A program made the translations under genes and the position numbers. A model generated the notes under the pieces. It was not told the origin of the DNA, searched no databases, and was given only the letters and a program-made list of their open reading frames with translations. From Actinomycetes bacterium (lineage in GTDB: Bacteria; Actinomycetota; Acidimicrobiia; Acidimicrobiales; Palsa-688): a DNA stretch of 6,210 bases. Location: positions 1 to 6,210 of the forward strand of contig JAKACE010000119.1 of NCBI GenBank assembly GCA_021821705.1, in the 5' to 3' direction. The number at the start of each line of letters is the position of its first letter. Within the stretch, counting starts at the first letter, position 1. Below, piece by piece: positions 4,402 through 6,210 of this stretch.

Positions 4402-6210
4402 TCAGCGCCCCTCTGGGTCGATGACCATGAGCAGGTCCCCGCCCTCGACAGAGGCCACCCTGGGCACCGCCAGGCGCGCCACCGTGCCGCCGACCGAGCT
4501 CGTTATCGGGGCCTCCATTTTCATGGCCTCGATGGTCGCCACCGTCTGGCCCGCCTCCACCTTGTCACCGGCGCTCACCGTCAGCGAGACAGCGCCGGCG
4601 AAGGGCGCGGCAACGTGAGCCGGGTTGTCGGGCTGGGCCCTCTCACCCCGAGGGCGGCTGTCCCGGACCGACCTGTCCCGCACCGTGACCGTGCGGGGCT
4701 GGCCGTTGATACGGCAGAAGACCGAGCGGAAACCCCGGTCATCGGCCTCGCCGACGGCGTCGATGGCAAGGTAGAGCGATACCCCGGCCCCGAGGGACAC
4801 CTCGACCTCCTGCCCGGGAGAAAGGCCGTAGAGGAAAGCGGTCGTCGGCAGTACCGACAGATCCCCGTACTGGCGGTGGGCATCGTCGAAATCCTTTGTG
4901 GGGCCAGGGAAGAGCAGGGTGTTCAGCATGTGGCGGACATCCGGGGCCTGAGCGTCGGCCGCCATGAGGACCGTGCGGGCCTCCTCGGGTAGCGAAAGGC
5001 TGCGCTCGGGCAGCTTCTTGCCCGCCAGCGCCCGCGAGCGGAACGGCTCCGGCCACCCCGCCGCAGGCACGCCGAGCTCGCCGGCCAGGAAGCCGATCAC
5101 GCTGTCCGGGAGGTCGAAACTGGCCGGGTCGCGCTCGAACTCGGCCACGTCTGCGTCGGCCCCGCACAAGTAGAGCGCAAGGTCGCCGACGACCTTGGAG
5201 CTAGGGGTCACCTTGACGATGTTGCCCAGGATCCGGTTGGAAACGGCGTAGAGCTCCTCTACCATCTCCCAGCGCTCACCCAGGCCCAGGGCGATCGCCT
5301 GCTGGCGCAGGTTGGAGATCTGGCCGCCTGGCATCTCGTGGCGGTAAACGCGACTGCTCGGAGCCGGTAGACCGATGTCGAACGGGCCGTACATGCGCCG
5401 AACCGCCTCCCAGTACGGCTCGAAGGCCTCGATGGCCTCGAGCGACAGGCCCGTCTCGCGCTCGGTGTGGTCGGTGGCGGCGACGATCGCCCCGAGGGAG
5501 GGCTGGCTCGTCGTGCCGGACATGGGGCCGAGGGCACCATCGATGGCGTCGACGCCGGCTTCCACGGCCGCCAGGTAGGTCGCCAGCTGGCCTCCGGCCG
5601 TGTCATGGGTGTGCAGGTGCACAGGCAGGTCGAACTCGGCCCGCAAGGCGGTTATGAGGCGGCCGGCCGCGGGTGCCTTGAGGAGACCGGCCATGTCCTT
5701 CACGCACAGGACGTGCACGCCGGCCTCGACCAGCTGCTCGGCCTTGGCAAGGTAGTAGTCGAGCGTGTAAAGCTTCTCCGCCGGGCTGGCCAGGTCCCCC
5801 GTGTAGCAGACGGTGCCCTCCGCCACCTTGCCGGCCTCGACCACGGCCCGGATGGCCGGCAGCATCTGGCCGACATCGTTCAGCGAGTCGAAAACCCTGA
5901 AAACGTCCACACCCGTGCGGGCCGCCTCGTGCACGAACGACACCGCCACCTCGTCGGGGTAGGGCGTGTAGCCGACGGTGTTGCGGCCCCGGATGAGCAT
6001 CTGCAGCAGCAGGTTGGGCACCGCCTCGCGCAGGGCGGCGAGGCGCTCCCACGGGTCCTCTTTCAAAAAGCGCAGGGCGACGTCGAAGGTGGCCCCTCCC
6101 CAGCACTCGAGGGAGAAAAGCCGGGGCAGGCGGTGGGCGAAGTACGGCGCAGCGAGCAGCATGTCCCGCGTGCGCAGCCGGGTGGCGAGTAGCGACTGAT
6201 GGGCGTCGCG
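4402..6210 (-). CDS. pyc: Pyruvate carboxylase, C-terminal part (carboxyltransferase + biotin carrier); 5' end off the right edge
   Basis: 602 residues are visible, beginning exactly inside the RDAHQSLLATRLRT block of the carboxyltransferase domain (numbered from the edge, Asp2 is a metal ligand). The domain continues with WGGATFDVALRFLKEDPW, Lys171 in VKDMAG (the carbamylated metal-binding Lys), and HLHTHDTAG with metal ligands His200 and His202. It then has SGTTSQPSLG, YRHEMPGGQISNLRQQA (289-305) and VKVTPSSKVVGDLA. A region ending in RSVFCRINGQPRTVTVRDR (495-513) matches the tetramerisation domain. The biotinyl domain carries EAMKMEAP with Lys564, 38 residues before the C-terminus. The enzyme carboxylates pyruvate to oxaloacetate in the cytosol, replenishing the TCA cycle. 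The HEMPGGQ and tetramerisation sequences favour a single-chain enzyme with an N-terminal biotin carboxylase domain upstream of the window. A separate PycB-type subunit or an oxaloacetate decarboxylase alpha chain is less likely. It is followed at once by ald. Confidence 0.97.
   Translation of the reverse strand, partial: RDAHQSLLATRLRTRDMLLAAPYFAHRLPRLFSLECWGGATFDVALRFLKEDPWERLAALREAVPNLLLQMLIRGRNTVGYTPYPDEVAVSFVHEAARTGVDVFRVFDSLNDVGQMLPAIRAVVEAGKVAEGTVCYTGDLASPAEKLYTLDYYLAKAEQLVEAGVHVLCVKDMAGLLKAPAAGRLITALRAEFDLPVHLHTHDTAGGQLATYLAAVEAGVDAIDGALGPMSGTTSQPSLGAIVAATDHTERETGLSLEAIEAFEPYWEAVRRMYGPFDIGLPAPSSRVYRHEMPGGQISNLRQQAIALGLGERWEMVEELYAVSNRILGNIVKVTPSSKVVGDLALYLCGADADVAEFERDPASFDLPDSVIGFLAGELGVPAAGWPEPFRSRALAGKKLPERSLSLPEEARTVLMAADAQAPDVRHMLNTLLFPGPTKDFDDAHRQYGDLSVLPTTAFLYGLSPGQEVEVSLGAGVSLYLAIDAVGEADDRGFRSVFCRINGQPRTVTVRDRSVRDSRPRGERAQPDNPAHVAAPFAGAVSLTVSAGDKVEAGQTVATIEAMKMEAPITSSVGGTVARLAVPRVASVEGGDLLMVIDPEGR
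4408..4414 (-). promoter_or_regulatory. Shine-Dalgarno of ald inside the pyc tail
   Basis: On the minus strand AGAGGGG lies within the last codons of pyc, 8 nt before the ald GTG. This decides the ald start over other in-frame codons and indicates that translation of ald is coupled to that of pyc. Confidence 0.75.

Noticed and set aside
3707..4618. Plus-strand 303-codon frame opposite ald
   Set aside because: It is antisense to a gene whose catalytic residues are all in place, its composition is shadow-like, and it has no domain.
4402..6210. Alternative reading of the biotin enzyme as oxaloacetate decarboxylase alpha subunit
   Set aside because: The LLATRLRT opening, HEMPGGQ block, tetramerisation-type segment (495-513) and spacing match single-chain pyruvate carboxylase better. 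No decarboxylase beta or gamma subunit is nearby.

Overview
This is a GC-rich window with strong G/C preference at third codon positions. It reads as high-GC Actinomycetota chromosome. The protein flavours (actinobacterial-type pyruvate kinase, DUF2079 membrane protein, NERD-like protein) are compatible with a lineage such as Acidimicrobiia, but that placement is inference. All five genes I support lie on the minus strand, so transcription runs from right to left. The large plus-strand open frames are antisense shadows of these genes.

In transcription order the layout is: (1) the carboxyltransferase plus biotin-carrier part of pyruvate carboxylase (4402-6210; its 5' end is off the right edge); (2) alanine dehydrogenase (3299-4399), starting 2 nt after the pyc stop with a good Shine-Dalgarno inside the pyc tail; (3) an uncharacterised protein with a degenerate NERD-like domain (2371-3312), whose first usable start overlaps the ald stop; (4) a 216-nt gap holding a GC-rich tandem palindrome; (5) a divergent pyruvate kinase (670-2154); (6) a 123-nt gap; (7) the N-terminal part of a DUF2079 multi-pass membrane protein (its 3' end is off the left edge). 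Every start codon I can assign is GTG, although two of these starts are uncertain.

Three of the five genes act on the same metabolite. Pyruvate kinase makes pyruvate from PEP, alanine dehydrogenase interconverts alanine and pyruvate, and pyruvate carboxylase turns pyruvate into oxaloacetate. The window is therefore a compact pyruvate-node cluster linking glycolysis, nitrogen assimilation and anaplerosis. pyc and ald are almost certainly co-transcribed; the NERD-like gene probably joins them; pyk may have its own promoter.

The points most worth a second look are: the pyruvate kinase, which has lost three of the four classical K+ ligands and carries the Lys that marks K+-independent enzymes; the NERD-like protein, whose expected nuclease residues are replaced; and the NERD gene's 5' region, which has a 36-bp near-identical direct repeat and two strong hairpins around an alternative ATG. 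I see no RNA gene, CRISPR array, insertion sequence or phage gene. I do not see a clearly new multi-gene system.
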